From: Entamoeba histolytica HM-1:IMSS | Lineage: Eukaryota; Evosea; Mastigamoebida; Endamoebidae | Direction: 5' to 3' | Assembly: GCF_000208925.1 (NCBI RefSeq) | Contig: NW_001914879.1 | Location: 7,818 to 71,817 of the forward strand | Length of the DNA: 64,000 bases | Shown: positions 42,946 through 53,218 of the stretch, piece after piece | Numbering within the stretch: position 1 is the stretch's first letter | Layout of the letters: each line of letters starts with the position of its first letter | Notes under the pieces: model-generated | Seen by the model: only the letters and a program-made list of their open reading frames with translations | Told to the model about the DNA's origin: nothing | The model's database searches: none | Position numbers and translations under genes: made by a program

Positions 42946-45300
42946 TTTTTTTGAATGAATTTTTCAAGTTTTGGAATGAATTATATCATTTTTATTTCTT
43001 AATAACATTTTATAATTGCTATTGTTATTATATTATGTGTTATACTAAACAACTTTTTTGTTTATTTTCTTTTATCAATTTCTTTCTATAATATAAACAA
43101 ACACAAAGACACAATTCTCTAGCTATTCACAATTAATTTGAGTATTTTTAATAGATATGAGAAAATCTTTTTAGCATTTAACTAAATATGTTAAGACTTA
43201 CCTAATAATAAATAATATTCATAATGACAATAAACTTTAAAAATTTTTAAACTTTGTTATATGTATTTGTTATATTTCAATCGTTTATTATGTTTGTTAC
43301 TTATAATTCCATTTCATTATGAACAGTCAAAGTACTTTAACATCAATTTAAAATTATTTATTTATGACATTATCTGTTTTTTATTTCATTTTGTAGTTGA
43401 TTATTTTGTTTTTATGTATTATTGAACATTAACCTTTTTATGATAGTATTAATTTGAAAATCTTTAGCAACAAATTCTATCTTTTTAAAAATTTAAATTC
43501 ACTTTTTTCGTAATAGCTGTACTAAAATTCAAGTCAAGTTATTAAATTATTCTTTTGTTTCATTAAATTATTCTTAATAATATTATAGAGACTCTTCAAA
43601 CTTAAATAAAATATTTTCTTTTAATCTTTCATATCAAAACTAATAATGTATAAGAATCAAACCAATAGATAATCATTAATCATATTTGTGTAAGTAATAT
43701 TAAAAGAAGTTATTACAAGTTAATAAAATATATGTTGTGCTTAAAAAGTAAAAAAAACAATATTGATAGTAAAATATGATTATATAATAAAACATGATTA
43801 TTTTTAACGTTGCTTAAAATAAATGATATGTTTTTATATAAGATATGATATATGAATGAAGAAAAAAATACAAACTATTGTAACTATTTATTCATATATG
43901 ACTTTGAATATAATTATAAATATATAAAAATATACAATTATCAAAACAACAGTTATTTGAGTAACTATAATAATAATTTAAATAGGCAACGAAAAAAGCA
44001 AATAATTGAAAAAGAAGAGAAAGAAAGATATAAAAGAATATAAAGATATAAAAGAATATAAAGAAAGTAAGAAGTAGAAGAAGAAAGAATAAAAGTAGAA
44101 AGGAGAGAAGATAAAAAGAAAGAAGATAAAGAGTAATAAAACAAAAGAGATAATAAAAGATGAAAAGAAATATGAAATAAATTGTGTATTTTAATGTAAA
44201 AATTAGAAATATTCAATAAAAAGTGTATAATCTAATGATGCAAAATGATTAATATTATTTTATTGTTGAAAATATTTTATTATTTTTTATGTTTATTATT
44301 TATGTGGATAATTTCATCATGATATTTATTATATATTCAATCATAAGTGTTATGTTATTATTATAACATATAATATGTAATAAAATAAAAATGAAAATGA
44401 TATGAATATATGATATAGATAGAATATAAAAACAAAAGAATAATAAGAATAAATGATAAATAAAACGAGAAATGATAATAAATGATATAATAATAAATTC
44501 AAAGTATAAAATATAAAATTAATATTAATATAAAATGAAAATAAATATAAAATGAAAATAGATATAAAAGATAAGAATATAAAAATGATAAAGATGAATA
44601 TTCAAATAATAAAATACAACTAAATAGAAAAGAATAACAATAAGAAAATCTAAATAATATAAATAGAAAAAACATAAAATAAGAAAAATATAATAATATA
44701 TAGATAATAAGAAGAATACAATGATATACATAGTATAAACAGAGAAATAAATATATAAAAATACGATAGATAAATAACATATAAATAAAATAATAAAAAT
44801 ATGATTCATCAAAACATTTATTTCATTAATATTTCATACAGAATACAATTGATAATAAAATATAAACATAAATATTTACATATTCTGTATTTATCATATT
44901 TTTTATTTATTTTATTTTTATTTTTGTTTCTATCATTTCTTATATGTTTTATTTCTTATTTATTTTGATACCCTTTATAGAGTCTTTATCCTTTATTATG
45001 TTATTGTGTATTATTGCTATTGAAGTGTTGTAAAAATAGTTGTGATGTTGAAAATGAATGAAATAAATCATACTATTAATATTGTAATTGTTATGATAAC
45101 AACAGTTATAAATCCCCTGATTCAAATGACATTAATTTTCACTATTCTTCTATTATTGACATTTCTTGGTTTTTTATTTCTTTATCTTTCATTATTTCTT
45201 TTTCACTTTGAAAAGTGTTTCAATATTTTTCAATTTTGAATCAAAAGAAAAAAAAAGAAATTTTTTCAATTTTTACAAAGAACTAACAAATAATAAACCA
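42946..45300. other. 2.3-kb AT-rich and low-complexity region
   Basis: No convincing gene. From about 43850 to 44820 the + strand is purine-rich low complexity made of GAAAGAAG, ATAAAAGA and AATATAAAATGAAAAT words; the ORFs seen on both strands there (Leu/Phe/Tyr on minus, Lys/Asn on plus) follow from that composition. A 10-bp inverted repeat ATACAGAATA / TATTCTGTAT lies at 44836-44845 and 44881-44890. A GAAC motif (AAAGAACTAAC, about 45279-45289) just before 45301 is probably promoter for the TBC gene. Confidence 0.45.
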
Positions 45301-46353
45301 ATGAGTATTAAAGAAGAATTAGAAAAACGAATGAAAGTACTACAAAAAAAATATCCAAATTCATATGTTCAAAAATTTCTATCATCATTTACAAGACAAA
45401 CAACATTTGAAGGAAATAAAAGTAAAATTTATGATATAATAGAAGATTTAAAAAAAGGTGATAAAAGAAAGTTATATTTTGATTGTAGTAATGGAGTTCC
45501 AAAAGAGCTCAGAGCACCAGTATGGTATTGTATGGCAACTGAAAGATGTAGTTATGAAGAAATTATTCAAATAAAATCAAAAAAACTTTATATGGAATAT
45601 TGGAGTGAAGCATATGAATGTGAAATATTTGATTTAAATAAAAAACAAGCAAGAACTATTGATGTTGATGTAGTACGTTTATTTCCAGAAGGATATAAAG
45701 AAATATTTAAACATGAAGAAGTAAGAAGAAGAATAAGAAGAATAAAAAGAATGTATGAATGTCATTTTCCAAATCCTGGATATTTTCAAGGAATGGGAGA
45801 TATCGTAGCAGTATTTTTTGTAATATTTTCAGAATATTATATCAATGAATTTTCAATTGATAATTATTTAAAAACAGATAATGAAATTCTTGATACAATT
45901 GAATGTGCTACTTATGTTTTATTAATTTATATGATGAAAAATATTTATTGTGAATGTAAAACAATTGCTGGAGTTAAAGAATTTCATCCTGAAAGTTTAT
46001 GGAGAGAAATAGTTAAATTTTATACATTAAAAGATAAAAACTTTAATATAAAATATGATGAATTTATTATTAAACAACAAATATATAAAATTTTAGTTTG
46101 TTTCTTTGCTCGTGACTTAAATATTCATTTAACTTCAGTTATTTATGATGGATTAATTTGTGGTACTTGTTGTAGTGAAGGAAAAGTATTTAATGGAATA
46201 ATAAAATTAGCAATAGCATTTATTGAAATGATAAAACAACAAGGTGTTGATTTGGGTGATTTATATTCATTTAATAAAGAGTCTCATAAATTCTTTGAAA
46301 CAATTACAGAATCAAAAACATCACAACTCATTGCAATTGCTTGGTATCTTTAA
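45301..46353 (+). CDS. TBC-domain RabGAP
   Basis: A 350-aa protein from ATG at 45301 (MSIKEELEKRM). An in-frame upstream ATG at 45166 would add a Phe-rich leader typical of non-coding T-rich DNA, so I reject it. The TBC domain fills about residues 60-330: GVPKELRAPVWYCM, the arginine-finger motif TIDVDVVRLFPEG (IxxDxxR) and the glutamine finger in PGYFQGMGDIVAVFF (YxQ). Both catalytic fingers are present, so it should be an active GAP for a Rab GTPase. No other domains. A GAAC motif precedes the start. Confidence 0.9.
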   Translation: MSIKEELEKRMKVLQKKYPNSYVQKFLSSFTRQTTFEGNKSKIYDIIEDLKKGDKRKLYFDCSNGVPKELRAPVWYCMATERCSYEEIIQIKSKKLYMEYWSEAYECEIFDLNKKQARTIDVDVVRLFPEGYKEIFKHEEVRRRIRRIKRMYECHFPNPGYFQGMGDIVAVFFVIFSEYYINEFSIDNYLKTDNEILDTIECATYVLLIYMMKNIYCECKTIAGVKEFHPESLWREIVKFYTLKDKNFNIKYDEFIIKQQIYKILVCFFARDLNIHLTSVIYDGLICGTCCSEGKVFNGIIKLAIAFIEMIKQQGVDLGDLYSFNKESHKFFETITESKTSQLIAIAWYL

Positions 46354-46628
46354 CTTTATTCTTCATAACTAAATTTATGTTATATATACAAATAAATTAT
46401 CTTTTCATTTCTTTCTCTTAAAAAACTTAAAAATAATTTTTTTCTTTACAAATTTATTAAAAAAAAAGTAAAATTAAATATTTTTTTAATAAAACAATTC
46501 CGACAAGAAAAAAATCATAACCTCTCATTTTCCATTCATTATAAAAAGATTAAAAGTTATAATTTTTTAAAAAGATTTCATAAATGAAAAGAAAGAATAT
46601 AAACTGGTAAATAACTATTTCACTTTTT

Positions 46629-48092
46629 ATGACTGATAAAGCCCTCGAACCAAGTAATGACGGAGACATAGAAATGTCTGAAGAAGTAAAAAATAAAACA
46701 GAACAACCAGTTGAAAATATTTCTGATTGTTCTAAAATAGATAAAAATAAACCAATGAGTTTATTTAGTACAAATTTTGTATTAAGACAACGATTTGGTT
46801 TAGGAATTGCACTTTACTTTGATTTTTTATATTATGTTTTAGTTTCTGATTTGGTAATTGGAGCAGGAATAGTATTTGTATGGTCAATTCAATCAGAATT
46901 TGCTTCAGTCACTTCTAATCCATTAACTTTATTATATATTGAAGCATATGGATCAGGACAATTCAATTACTATTTTTTCTTTGTTACAAATATATTATTC
47001 TTTATTGTATGTCTTGGACAAGGATTATATTATTATATCACTAGAAGAAATATTATTAAAAGAGAATATGAGAAAGAAAAAATGTTAATGGATATTGATG
47101 AAGACTTTGTTCAACAAATTAATATGCCAACTGAAAGAGATAAAGATGGTTCAATGATTGAAAAAGGAAGATCATCTTGGTTTATAAGAAAGATATGGAA
47201 AATTATATCATATTTTATTTTTATAGTATTTACACTAATTTTTTGTACTATTTTAGTTGTGATTATTAAGTTTAAACCAGACCAAGAAAGTATTCAAAGA
47301 TTTGTTGATAGTCAAATGCAACAAATTAATTTCCCATTATTTTCATTTTATGATATTTTAGTATCTGTTTTATTATTTGTTTTCTATCAAATATTAAGAA
47401 TTGTTGCTCAATTAGTTTCTCTTATAGAAAGGCATAAGAAATATATTGGATATGTTAAAGACAGAACTATTAAATATTTCATTGGAAAAATCTTTCTTGT
47501 AATGTCAATTTATATTACTAATCGTATTGTTAAAGTAGATGTTGGTTGTCCATTAGCACCAGCAGGTTCTACTTTCTTTACTGTTGTTTTAACAGATTTA
47601 GTATTAACAAACTTTTTTGGAATATTATTCCCATTTATTAAAGCACATTTCCCATTTATTAGTAGATTTATTAAAAAAATATGTAAATGTATTATGCCTT
47701 GCTGGAAAGATAGTTTCGATGAAAATGATATTGCACCTCAATTTGAAATTGAATCAGAGTACTTTGAAATTTATTTCAGACAATTTAATATCCTTATTGG
47801 TTCAACAACATCTCCAATTCTTATGTTAATTGGTGCTTTGTCATTTGCTATTGAATATGCTTGTGATAAAATTAAATTAACCAAATTCTGTTATCAAACA
47901 AAGAAAACACCTGGAATGATGATTCGATTCAATCAATGGTTCTTAACATTTACTTTTGTTCTTGCATTTATATTATGGCCATATGGTGGGTTTTGGATAG
48001 TTTCTGGTGATTTGTTTGGGTTATTGAATAAGAACTATTGTGACTGCAGTCTGTTTAGAAGCAAAAACAATTTCTTATTGATGCAATGTTAA
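46629..48092 (+). CDS. TMC-like polytopic membrane protein
   Basis: A 487-aa protein with about eight hydrophobic segments after an acidic cytosolic N-terminus of 45 residues. The C-terminal part has CPLAPAGSTFFTVVLTDLVL and later FRQFNILIGSTTSPILML followed by a helix and a basic loop, resembling the conserved C-terminal region of TMC (transmembrane channel-like) proteins and the wider TMC/anoctamin/OSCA group. The strict TMC signature CWETxVGQ is not seen. Probably an ion channel or scramblase-like protein in plasma or endosomal membrane. Family call moderate. Confidence 0.6.
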   Translation: MTDKALEPSNDGDIEMSEEVKNKTEQPVENISDCSKIDKNKPMSLFSTNFVLRQRFGLGIALYFDFLYYVLVSDLVIGAGIVFVWSIQSEFASVTSNPLTLLYIEAYGSGQFNYYFFFVTNILFFIVCLGQGLYYYITRRNIIKREYEKEKMLMDIDEDFVQQINMPTERDKDGSMIEKGRSSWFIRKIWKIISYFIFIVFTLIFCTILVVIIKFKPDQESIQRFVDSQMQQINFPLFSFYDILVSVLLFVFYQILRIVAQLVSLIERHKKYIGYVKDRTIKYFIGKIFLVMSIYITNRIVKVDVGCPLAPAGSTFFTVVLTDLVLTNFFGILFPFIKAHFPFISRFIKKICKCIMPCWKDSFDENDIAPQFEIESEYFEIYFRQFNILIGSTTSPILMLIGALSFAIEYACDKIKLTKFCYQTKKTPGMMIRFNQWFLTFTFVLAFILWPYGGFWIVSGDLFGLLNKNYCDCSLFRSKNNFLLMQC

Positions 48093-48207
48093 CAATTTTT
48101 ACTTATTTTATTTTTAATAATTTACTTCTTCTTCTTTTTAATTTATAAAAGAAAACAAAATAACAGATACAATAATAAAAGATTTATTTGACATTATGAA
48201 GAACTTT

Positions 48208-48900
48208 TTACAGACGAACAAGAGGTGTTATAGGATTAGGGTAAGGAAGTAATGTCTTTGATTGAAGTGCTTCATCCATCCATTGAACTATTCTTCTATC
48301 ACGTTCTTTAATTCTAACAGAAGACTCTTTACCTTGATTACATAGATTCTTATGAGTTAAAGCTAATGTATTTTTAAAAGTCTGTGATTTAATAGAATCT
48401 GAAATATCAGAAGTTTCTGAATTTTCAATTAAACGTTGAGAATTAGTTCTTTCAATTTTAATACTTTGTTCAATAACTTCTTTTTCTTTTGACTTTTTTA
48501 ATGTATTGGAAGTTTTATTTTTCTTTGGTTTCTTTTCTTTTTGGTCTTTTATAGAAGTTATTTCTTCATTATGACTAAAGCCTTTGACTTCATGTTGATG
48601 ATCTAAAAAATCTGGTACTTCCTTTTTTTTTGTTTCTGATTTAAGGAATTTACTAGTTGATGCTTTAATTGGGGAAGGTTCTATCTCTTTTTCAATAAAC
48701 ACATTTTGGACGTCACAAGTACAACATTCTTTTACTTCTTTGTTTTCTTTTACTTCTTTGTTTTCTTTTACTTCTTTAGAAGTATCTTCATGGGTATTAA
48801 GACTTAACAAAGCTAGTCTTTTTTGTTGTTCTTTACGTTCAGCCAATTCTTGGCAATACTTACGAGTTTTACGTCTTGGTGGAACGCGTGGCATAGCCAA
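48208..48900 (-). CDS. Lys/Glu-rich disordered protein with KEVKEN repeat
   Basis: A 230-aa very hydrophilic protein. A basic start (RVPPRRKTRKYCQELAERKE) is followed at about residues 42-58 by a short tandem repeat of the hexapeptide KEVKEN (three units), then a Cys pair (CCTC). The rest is Ser/Lys/Glu-rich with SP sites. Most is predicted disordered, with a conserved-looking end VQWMDEALQSKTLLPYP. No domain recognised. The repeat is visible at the DNA level near 48722-48778 and may be length-variable between strains. Confidence 0.7.
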   Translation of the reverse strand: MAMPRVPPRRKTRKYCQELAERKEQQKRLALLSLNTHEDTSKEVKENKEVKENKEVKECCTCDVQNVFIEKEIEPSPIKASTSKFLKSETKKKEVPDFLDHQHEVKGFSHNEEITSIKDQKEKKPKKNKTSNTLKKSKEKEVIEQSIKIERTNSQRLIENSETSDISDSIKSQTFKNTLALTHKNLCNQGKESSVRIKERDRRIVQWMDEALQSKTLLPYPNPITPLVRL

Positions 48901-49275
48901 ACACTTTCAAGTTCGTTCTTCCGATTTTTCTTAGAAGCTTCTCTTTTTTGTTTTTGTGTTGGTGAATTTTCCTCCTTTTTTTCAGGTTTTTATGGTTTTT
49001 GTTAAAGATCTTAATTTTATTTATTTGGAGCTTTAAGATATTTTTGGGATTATTCTTGCTATTAGTTTCTAATTAAAAAGTATTAATTTCTTATTAATTA
49101 AATCTATCAACAACATTTTAATCTAAATAAAAAAGAATTATTTATTTTATTTTATTAAATTGTTTTTAAATAACAAAAAACAAGCGTTTTTAATAAAGAA
49201 TATTCATTTTCATCAATGAGATACAATCAAATTAAATCAATCCAAATATCATTTTCGTTAAGCTTTAAGAGACTT
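48901..49275. other. Intergenic, no gene seen
   Basis: Region upstream of the Lys-rich gene and downstream of the kinase gene, both minus strand. The short ORFs here are antisense or AT-rich artefacts. Confidence 0.4.
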
Positions 49276-50511
49276 TTATTTTAGAGACTTTTTTGATTCT
49301 GTCGGTAATTTATTTTTAGTCTTATCTCTTTTTCTTGAGAAAAATTCATGACTGAGACATTGTTTGACAGTAAAACGTTTTTGAGGATCGATGTTTAACA
49401 TATTATTGATAAGGTCTTTAAAGAGGTCGGACCGTTGTTCAAATTCATCATAATGATATCTTTCTCCTTTAACGATATGAGAAACCATCATTTTATCAGG
49501 GTTATTATCAGATTTGTGCATAAAAGGATATTCTTTTGTAGCCATAACAAAAAATACTACACCAGCACTCCATACATCTGCTTTACACCCATCATAAACA
49601 AGTCCACGATAAATTTCTGGAGCAGCATATACATCAGTACCACACATAGTATCTGCTCTATGTGTTTCGTCAACAGTTCTTCCAAACCCAAAGTCAGTTA
49701 ATTTCACTTGATAACTTTCTTTTTGTATCATTATATTTTCAGGTTTAAGGTCACGATGAATAATACCTATTGAATGGAGGTATAATAGTGCTGTTAAAAT
49801 TTCAAACATTATTTTCTTAATAAATTCTTCTTTAAGTAAATTGTTTGTAAATACAATATGAAAAAGATCATATCCATCAATAAATTCCATGACAATATAT
49901 TTATTAAAAATCCCTGAAAATGATTGGTAATATTTAACAATATTAGGATGATTTAATTTTGACATAACTTCACACTCACGTTCAATCTGAGATTTCTTTT
50001 TATCAGTCAAATCACTATAATGAAGTATTTTCATTGCATATACTTCTTTTCCTTTATAGACTTTTCTTACAGTCCCAGTACCACCACTTCCAACTAAATT
50101 TGATAATTTGTAATAATCAAAAACATGACACTTTTCATTTTCTTGTTTCATAATTTCTTTATCAATCAAACAATAAGATACAGCACCTTCATCTTTCTTT
50201 GGTCTAAGTAAGGATATTTCATCAAAACACATTATTTCTATTGCTTCTTTGGCTGGTGCTTTTTCATAATTAATATAACTTCCATTTGTTGAAGTATCAA
50301 CAAAATAATATCTTCTTTGTGTTGGTCTACCTACTAGTTCAACAATACTTGACGTTATTATAGAACAATGAGTATAACTAATTGTATCATTTGAGATTTC
50401 ACATGCCGAGTTACATCTCCCTAAAGTAGTTTTCTTTTCTGTTATTAAAATGGATGGATACCCTTTTGTGTTACACTGTAATTCCGCAATCACTTTCTTT
50501 TCTTCTGCCAT
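49276..50511 (-). CDS. FHA-domain Ser/Thr kinase, Chk2/Rad53-like
   Basis: A 411-aa protein. FHA domain at about residues 20-110: TTLGRCNSACEI, SYTHCSII and DTSTNGSYIN, the phosphothreonine-binding fold. Kinase domain at about 133-395: GSGGTGTVRKVY (Gly loop), YAMKIL (Lys), HRDLKPENIM (catalytic loop), DFGFG and AAPEIYRG. All catalytic residues are intact. The FHA-then-kinase order and CaMK-like kinase type match Chk2/Rad53/Cds1, checkpoint kinases that respond to DNA damage; Entamoeba may use them differently. The tail (KRDKTKNKLPTESKKSLK) is basic, possibly nuclear. Divergent from the cullin gene. Confidence 0.92.
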   Translation of the reverse strand: MAEEKKVIAELQCNTKGYPSILITEKKTTLGRCNSACEISNDTISYTHCSIITSSIVELVGRPTQRRYYFVDTSTNGSYINYEKAPAKEAIEIMCFDEISLLRPKKDEGAVSYCLIDKEIMKQENEKCHVFDYYKLSNLVGSGGTGTVRKVYKGKEVYAMKILHYSDLTDKKKSQIERECEVMSKLNHPNIVKYYQSFSGIFNKYIVMEFIDGYDLFHIVFTNNLLKEEFIKKIMFEILTALLYLHSIGIIHRDLKPENIMIQKESYQVKLTDFGFGRTVDETHRADTMCGTDVYAAPEIYRGLVYDGCKADVWSAGVVFFVMATKEYPFMHKSDNNPDKMMVSHIVKGERYHYDEFEQRSDLFKDLINNMLNIDPQKRFTVKQCLSHEFFSRKRDKTKNKLPTESKKSLK

Positions 50512-50674
50512 TAAAAAATATAAGTTTGTTCTATTAAAATAGAAAGAGAAAAAATAACAATTTTTTTTGCTTTTAAAAACAAATTATACTAGAATAATTT
50601 GTGTTATTAAAGTCGAAAGGAAAAGTTTAATTCTACCGAAAAATCACAGTTGAACTGTAAAGTTAAAGAAAGAG

Positions 50675-52861
50675 ATGTTTCAATCATTGTATACTCAACG
50701 ATATTCTGAGGAACAATATACTCAATACAAAAACACTTTATATAGTAAGTTTAAAGAAATTATGGAATCTAAAGAAGTTATTGATAGTGGAGAAGTTATG
50801 TTATTGTACAATATAGTTTATTCAATTTGTGCCTCACAAGATGACAGACTTAGAGAACGATTATATTATGATATTTATTCTTTTATTACTCGAAGAGCTA
50901 AAGAAATTACTATTACTATTCAAAGTAATAAAAATCAAGAATTACTTAAGAGTTATAATGAAGAATTTGAACAATTTGAAAATGGCATTAATTATATTGA
51001 ACGTGCTTGTAAATATTTAAGTAAACACACAATTGAAACAGAAATTATTAAAAATGGATCAAGTGCTAAGTTTAAAGAGATTAGTGATATTGGTAAAATT
51101 GAATGGAAAAAGAATATTTTTGATTTATTGGAAAAACAAATTCAGGAAGTTGTTATCAATATTATTGAACAAATCAGAAATGGGAAAAGTGATAATTATG
51201 AAATGAAAGAAATAAAAAAGTATTGTAAAACACTTATTCAATTACATTCTATTAAAGGAAGTGATATTATTGGATTATATGTCTCATCATTTGAGAATGA
51301 TTATTTAAACAAACTTAAAAAGTACACAAAAAAATGGGCAGACATTCATATTAAAGAACTTGATATGAAAAATTATTTAAAAGAAGGTATTAATTTATTA
51401 AAAAAAGAACAAGAGGTGATTGGGTGTAATCTTGACTCAATCACTTTTGATCATATTTCATCAATTATGAGTGAAGAACTATGGAAAGAGAAGATAGAAG
51501 TTTTAAAAGTTCATTTTAAAGAAGGATTTGAAGCAGAAAATTTTGAATATATTCTTTTATTCTATAAAGCACTTAATAAATGTTCTAACTCTAATGAATT
51601 ACTAACTGATCTTTCTCGTTCATTTGGTGAGTGGGTTATTTCTATGTTTAACAAAACATTAAATGGGTTTACTTGTAATGAATCAAATGATATTGGAATA
51701 GAACTATTAAATAGGTATATTTTTTGTCACACAAAGGTAAGTGAAGTTTTAAAATTGTTTAATGGAAATGCATTATTTGGTGAAGAATTAAAACAGCGTT
51801 TAAATCAATTCCTCAACTCACCATCAAATAAATATAATGAACTCCATCCCAAATTTATAGCTCAATATATTGATCAACTATTACGTGGGGTTGGAGTAGG
51901 AAAAGACAGTAAAGAAGTTATATTAACTAAGATAGAAGAATTAATGAATATTTTACAAGCAGTTCAAAACAAAGATATTTTTATGCATTTTAATTCTCAT
52001 TATTTTGCACGGAGATTAATAAACAAAACAGTTAGTATTGATGAAGATATTGAGAAAAGTAGTATTGATGGAATTCGTTCTGTTTGTGGATTTGAGTATG
52101 TATCTAAAATGAATCATATGGTTCGTGACATTAATAATAGTGTTAATTTAAATGCTCACTTTCATGAATTATATATAACTCCTCTTTATGTTAATGTTTT
52201 AACTTCAGGTATTTGGCCATTTTCAACTGAAAATTCATTATCAAATGATATGCTCCCTAAAAGTATTTCATTGGCTCAAAGCAGATTTGAAGAAGAATAT
52301 TTAAAAAATGGAAAAAGTAAAAAGTTAAAATGGCTTAATAATTTAGCTAAGGTTAATGTTAAAGTAACTATTGGAAAATATAAATATGAGATGATATTGG
52401 CAGGAATTTATTATATTATTTTAGACCTTATTAATCAATACCAAACAGAATGGAAATGTAAATGTAAAATAAAAGAAGAAGACATTGAAAGGGCAGAGAA
52501 TGTATTAACTAAATTAGGGGTTATTGCAAATAACCATATCAAAACATCTTATTTTACTGAGCAAAAACGAAAAAAAATCGTTATTGGATTTCAAGAAATT
52601 AATCAAATCACTAAAGAAAATCAAATAAATAAAGAACTCGTTCAAAGTAGAAAGGTTAGTCTACAAGCAATTATTGTAAGAATTATGAAACAAAGAAAAG
52701 TTATTGGATATCAACAATTAAAAGAAGAAATAATGAAAATTAGCTCATATAAATTTGTACCATCAACTATAATGATTAAAGAATGTATTGAATTTCTTAT
52801 CGAAAAAGAATATATGAAAAGAAAAGATGATGACCCATCTACTTATGAATATGTGTATTAG
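50675..52861 (+). CDS. Cullin, CRL ubiquitin-ligase scaffold
   Basis: A 728-aa protein. The N-terminal half is a helical cullin-repeat solenoid; the C-terminal half has the cullin homology domain (FNSHYFARRLINKTVSIDED; SKMNHMVRDINNSVNLN; WPFSTENSL). The neddylation segment near the end reads AIIVRIMKQRKVIGYQQL with the acceptor Lys, followed by the winged-helix end ...DDPSTYEYVY, close to the usual YxYxA ending. It should scaffold an E2-RBX1 module and a substrate receptor. Which cullin type (1, 3 or 4) cannot be decided by eye. The ATG at 50675 is the first in frame and gives the usual N-terminal YSEEQYTQYKNTLYS. Confidence 0.93.
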   Translation: MFQSLYTQRYSEEQYTQYKNTLYSKFKEIMESKEVIDSGEVMLLYNIVYSICASQDDRLRERLYYDIYSFITRRAKEITITIQSNKNQELLKSYNEEFEQFENGINYIERACKYLSKHTIETEIIKNGSSAKFKEISDIGKIEWKKNIFDLLEKQIQEVVINIIEQIRNGKSDNYEMKEIKKYCKTLIQLHSIKGSDIIGLYVSSFENDYLNKLKKYTKKWADIHIKELDMKNYLKEGINLLKKEQEVIGCNLDSITFDHISSIMSEELWKEKIEVLKVHFKEGFEAENFEYILLFYKALNKCSNSNELLTDLSRSFGEWVISMFNKTLNGFTCNESNDIGIELLNRYIFCHTKVSEVLKLFNGNALFGEELKQRLNQFLNSPSNKYNELHPKFIAQYIDQLLRGVGVGKDSKEVILTKIEELMNILQAVQNKDIFMHFNSHYFARRLINKTVSIDEDIEKSSIDGIRSVCGFEYVSKMNHMVRDINNSVNLNAHFHELYITPLYVNVLTSGIWPFSTENSLSNDMLPKSISLAQSRFEEEYLKNGKSKKLKWLNNLAKVNVKVTIGKYKYEMILAGIYYIILDLINQYQTEWKCKCKIKEEDIERAENVLTKLGVIANNHIKTSYFTEQKRKKIVIGFQEINQITKENQINKELVQSRKVSLQAIIVRIMKQRKVIGYQQLKEEIMKISSYKFVPSTIMIKECIEFLIEKEYMKRKDDDPSTYEYVY

Positions 52862-53071
52862 ATGTTAATTCATAAAATAATATATCTATGTTATAATTAT
52901 TATTTTTTTTTTTAGAAATATATCATCATAAGTCTTTTAAAATTCACAAAAAATCTTTCATAAAAAAATTTTCTTATTTCTATTTCTTATGAATTTATTA
53001 CTTTAAGAAATATTCTTTTTTCAACTAATTTCGAATTATTGTTATGCTTGATTAAAAAGAAGACACGTCAC

Positions 53072-53190
53072 AAACAGACATGTGCAAAATCCAAAAAAAT
53101 TGCGAATAGGGAGTTGAGAGGCAGCTACTTAAAACAGACAAAAAATAATGTCTGTTTTCAATCTTAGTGATTGGCTAAGGGTATATAAAA
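53072..53190 (+). promoter_or_regulatory. Unusual promoter of the serine palmitoyltransferase gene
   Basis: Three copies of AACAGACA occur upstream of the SPT gene: 53073-53080, then a perfect 10-bp inverted pair AAAACAGACA (53131-53140) and TGTCTGTTTT (53149-53158). They are followed by ATTGGCT (about 53170-53176, reverse CCAAT) and TATATAAAA (about 53182-53190), 29 bases before the ATG. The region is clearly less AT-rich than other intergenic DNA in this window. A regulated promoter or hairpin is inferred. Confidence 0.6.
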
Positions 53191-53218
53191 GGCAGTTCGT
53201 TAAATAAATTTAAGTTCA

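Noticed and set aside
44499..44812. Two overlapping hydrophobic minus-strand ORFs
   Set aside because: They are the complement of an A/G-rich low-complexity tract, giving Tyr/Leu/Ile/Phe runs in two frames at once.
45166..45300. Upstream start of the TBC RabGAP
   Set aside because: The extra residues are Phe/Leu-rich translation of T-rich DNA; ATG at 45301 follows a GAAC motif and begins a normal protein.
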